Under the pieces are notes generated by a model. The model was not told the origin of the DNA, did not search any database, and was given only the letters and a program-made list of their open reading frames with translations. A DNA stretch of 6,506 bases. Origin: Frankiales bacterium (GTDB taxonomy: Bacteria; Actinomycetota; Actinomycetes; Mycobacteriales; SCTD01). Below, one piece after another: positions 6,491 through 6,506 of this stretch. The first letter of the stretch is position 1. Every line of letters starts with the position of its first letter. The stretch covers positions 1-6,506 of the forward strand of contig JAODNB010000310.1 of NCBI GenBank assembly GCA_025464795.1, given 5' to 3'. The translations under genes and the position numbers were made by a program.

Positions 6491-6498
6491 TCCCTTCC
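6491..6498 (-). promoter_or_regulatory. Ribosome binding site of the DLW-39 gene
   Basis: GGAAGGGA on the minus strand, 8 nt before the ATG at 6482. It is an imperfect but reasonable Shine-Dalgarno sequence. It favours this ATG, and no other ATG or GTG lies in frame upstream within the window. Confidence 0.55.
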
Positions 6499-6506
6499 GC
6501 GAAGCC

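Overview
The window reads almost entirely on the minus strand and is high-GC, with strong GGAGG-type ribosome binding sites and a GTG start. A 44-residue protein of the DLW-39 family sits beside a tRNA-Ala(UGC) gene. That pair points to an actinomycete (Actinomycetota), and from memory it lies near the gyrB-gyrA end of the chromosome in many of them. Nocardioidaceae is my best guess, based only on recalled similarity of the two membrane proteins, so it is not firm.

Layout in the direction of transcription, from high to low coordinates. First comes the DLW-39 small protein gene (6348-6482), then 13 nt later tRNA-Ala(UGC) (6262-6334). A 164-nt leader or intergenic region (6098-6261) follows, with two short inverted repeats, one of them a perfect 14-bp palindrome. 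Next is a giant gene (503-6097, 1864 aa) for a secreted, membrane-anchored protein made of 18 tandem Ig-like repeats. Its stop codon overlaps the start of a polytopic membrane protein by 4 nt (ATGA), and that second gene runs off the left edge (1-506).

How the parts may work together. The giant protein has a signal peptide, about 1675 residues of Ig-like repeats outside the cell, a Pro/Ala/Lys-rich stalk, one transmembrane helix and a 43-residue cytoplasmic tail. Each of the 18 repeats holds exactly two cysteines and no cysteine lies elsewhere. The overlapping downstream gene starts as a multi-pass membrane domain with a TGGTTSP loop, like the N-terminal sensor region of PilS-type histidine kinases and of some actinobacterial GGDEF or HD-GYP proteins. 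Its output domain is beyond the window. The overlap suggests coupled synthesis, so a surface protein paired with a membrane signalling partner is a reasonable hypothesis. It is the most interesting point here, but it is inference.

No mobile element, CRISPR array or integrase is visible. The plus strand shows only shadow reading frames.
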